From positions 5,518,001 to 5,582,000 of the forward strand of contig NZ_CP150218.1 in NCBI RefSeq assembly GCF_037969875.1: DNA of 64,000 nucleotides, read 5' to 3'. The translations under genes and the position numbers were made by a program. Under the pieces are notes generated by a model. It was not told where the DNA came from. It was given only the letters and a program-made list of their open reading frames with translations, and ran no database searches. This document shows, piece after piece, positions 62,806 through 64,000 of this stretch (position 1 is the stretch's first letter; every line of letters begins with the position of its first letter). The DNA comes from Paenibacillus sp. FSL R7-0337 (GTDB taxonomy: Bacteria; Bacillota; Bacilli; Paenibacillales; Paenibacillaceae).

Positions 62806-63700
62806 ATTGCTGTCCTGAGGGCAGCTTGGCAATAATCGCTTCGACCGGCTGGGGGGGAACCTTGGCAATCAGATCTCCTAACCGGCTGAGCCGCTCCTCT
62901 ATATTCAGCAGGTTGAAATCTGTAGGCTTGACGCCCCGTTCAACCTCCTCCCACAGGAGGGGAGTGGAGACGGTGGCCAGCGGCCGGGCGCGCGGGGTGT
63001 ACGGGGCAGCGAGTGTTTTGCCGCCGTAGTGCTGGAGATAATCGAAGTATATTTTATCCCCGCGATGCTTCTTCAGCCGCTCCAGGGTGAAGAGATCGGG
63101 CCGCTTCTCGGTGACATAACGGCCTACGAAATGCCCGATCCGGCGCAGTTCATCGAAGGTTACCCCCGGCCCTACCGGAACAATGATCTGCACTCCGGTG
63201 GCTCCCGAGGTTTTGGGAACGGAGTCCAGTCCGAGCGATTTCAGCACCTCCCCTACCACAGCAGCAGCTTCCATAATCCGCGGTTCGACCTCAAGCGAAG
63301 GGTCCAGATCAATCATCCACTCGCAGGGCAGCGTACTTCCGGCATAATGGAGGGAAGGGTGGAATTCGAGCGCGGCCAGATTGCCCAGCCACAGCAGCTC
63401 CGGCAGGCCCTGCAGCACAATGTAGGTGATATCGTCCTGCACCGCCGTGCGGACGAATTCCGGCAGCGGCTCCGGGGCGTTCTTCTGATAGAACGACATC
63501 CCGGGAACGCCATGGGGATAGCGGATCACTGTGAGGAGCCGGTCTTTACAATAGCGCAGCAGGTAGGGCGAGAGGGCCGCCAGCTTTTGCAGATAGATCT
63601 GCTTGGTGATGCCCATCTCGGGCCAGAGCGGTTTGTCGGGATTGGTGATGCTGATTTGCTGCCCGTCTACGGTAATGGTTCCTTTAGCGGCTGCTGGCAT
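62804..63700 (-). CDS. ligD: Stand-alone LigD polymerase domain (NHEJ-type primase/polymerase)
   Basis: The 298-residue protein is the archaeo-eukaryotic primase-type polymerase domain of bacterial end-joining ligase D. The motif WMIDLDPS carries the metal-binding Asp pair, and PKTSGATGVQIIVPV the nucleotide-binding His-less variant of the SGxxGxH motif (usually SGGKGLHV). KIYFDYLQHYGGKTLAAPYTPR is another family signature (key residues YFDYLQ and AAPYTPR). It has no ligase or nuclease domain. No Ku or separate ligase gene is next to it in the window. It probably fills or extends DNA ends during repair, perhaps in spores. Confidence 0.85.
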   Translation of the reverse strand: MPAAAKGTITVDGQQISITNPDKPLWPEMGITKQIYLQKLAALSPYLLRYCKDRLLTVIRYPHGVPGMSFYQKNAPEPLPEFVRTAVQDDITYIVLQGLPELLWLGNLAALEFHPSLHYAGSTLPCEWMIDLDPSLEVEPRIMEAAAVVGEVLKSLGLDSVPKTSGATGVQIIVPVGPGVTFDELRRIGHFVGRYVTEKRPDLFTLERLKKHRGDKIYFDYLQHYGGKTLAAPYTPRARPLATVSTPLLWEEVERGVKPTDFNLLNIEERLSRLGDLIAKVPPQPVEAIIAKLPSGQQ

Positions 63701-63878
63701 GGGACATCCCTCCTTAGGCTTGTCTATGTCTGCCTAGTATTTGCCGCGCTGCCGGTTTTCAGTCGGGGTTCCGGCCCGGGATAAGGGCAGTTCACACTTT
63801 TTTTGCGCAAAATGTCCCTTTTGGCCCGGGCAGATGCTTATAAGGGTGTTAGCTATAAGAGAGGAGCGTTTTACGATT

Positions 63879-64000
63879 TTGGATGAAATGGAACACCTCG
63901 TTGTTAAGGTGCAAAACGGCGACGTGGAGCAGTACGGGGGGATCGTTGAGGCTGTTCAGCAGCCGATGTACCGTTATTGCAGCCGCCTGCTCGGCAGCGG
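63879..64000 (+). CDS. N-terminus of a sigma-70-family (ECF-like) sigma factor, partial
   Basis: The last 122 nt encode MDEMEHLVVKVQNGDVEQYG and about 20 further residues ending in YRYCSRLLGS, the start of sigma region 2. TTG 63879 has GAGGAG 12 nt upstream and is preferred to ATG 63888. The gene runs out of the window. The upstream 180 nt separate it from the divergent LigD gene and contain its promoter, which I cannot place with confidence. Confidence 0.75.
   Translation, partial: MDEMEHLVVKVQNGDVEQYGGIVEAVQQPMYRYCSRLLGS

Noticed and set aside
1-64000. tRNA, rRNA, transposase or phage genes
   Set aside because: I looked for clover-leaf ends, conserved rRNA blocks, transposase motifs and integrase genes and found none that I can support.

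Overview
The window looks like chromosomal DNA of a Paenibacillus-type member of the Bacillales. The basis is strong AGGAGG-like ribosome binding sites, frequent TTG and GTG starts, a YesMN/Lpl-type sugar uptake locus, YitT, SleB-like and YhgE/Pip proteins, and secreted multidomain glycosidases with PA14 and F5/8 type C modules. The assignment is inferred from gene content. There is no rRNA, tRNA, CRISPR array, insertion sequence or prophage that I can support.

Layout. 1-7.3 kb: a c-di-GMP-I (GEMM) riboswitch followed by two tandem secreted GH26 mannanase-like enzymes with PA14 modules and a membrane-anchored clan GH-A-like protein. 7.3-13.9 kb: a K+/H+ antiporter, Dps under a PerR-like box, an AIM24 protein, an M50-like membrane protease, an unknown protein resembling the tail of VWA proteins, and a WYL regulator. 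14.2-19.9 kb: a complete dipeptide/oligopeptide ABC transporter operon. 20.1-21.9 kb: an ECF sigma factor operon with three small envelope proteins behind a probable self-recognised promoter. 22-23.5 kb: modAB. 23.7-33.1 kb: a divergent YesMN two-component system and an Lpl-type oligosaccharide importer with a heparinase II/III-family lyase. 33.1-38.6 kb: a Fur-controlled siderophore lipoprotein, a FhuF-like reductase, a Btr-like AraC-SBP regulator, an HTH/PBP-domain regulator and a polysaccharide deacetylase. 38.7-47 kb: dGTPase, a chemoreceptor with a sigma-D-type promoter, a 2-hydroxyacid dehydrogenase, ThpR, a SleB-like hydrolase and a UgtP-like glycosyltransferase. 47-50.5 kb: a TetR regulator and a YhgE/Pip membrane protein that share an operator-like sequence. 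50.8-55.4 kb: the glutamate synthase large subunit. 56.3-64 kb: an ABC-2 exporter, bactofilin with an M23 peptidase, cardiolipin synthase, YitT, a stand-alone LigD polymerase domain and the start of another sigma factor gene.

The genes centre on polysaccharide capture, nutrient import and envelope control. The most notable signals lie outside the obvious genes. They are the riboswitch whose closing stem contains the mannanase Shine-Dalgarno sequence, two sigma-D-like promoters, the paired TetR operators, the ECF autoregulatory promoter, a Fur box overlapping a transcription start, and three families of non-coding palindromic repeats (98-bp copies around dps, a copy pair of about 170 bp at 42.2 and 56.1 kb, and a cluster of 25-bp palindromes at 55.6-55.9 kb).
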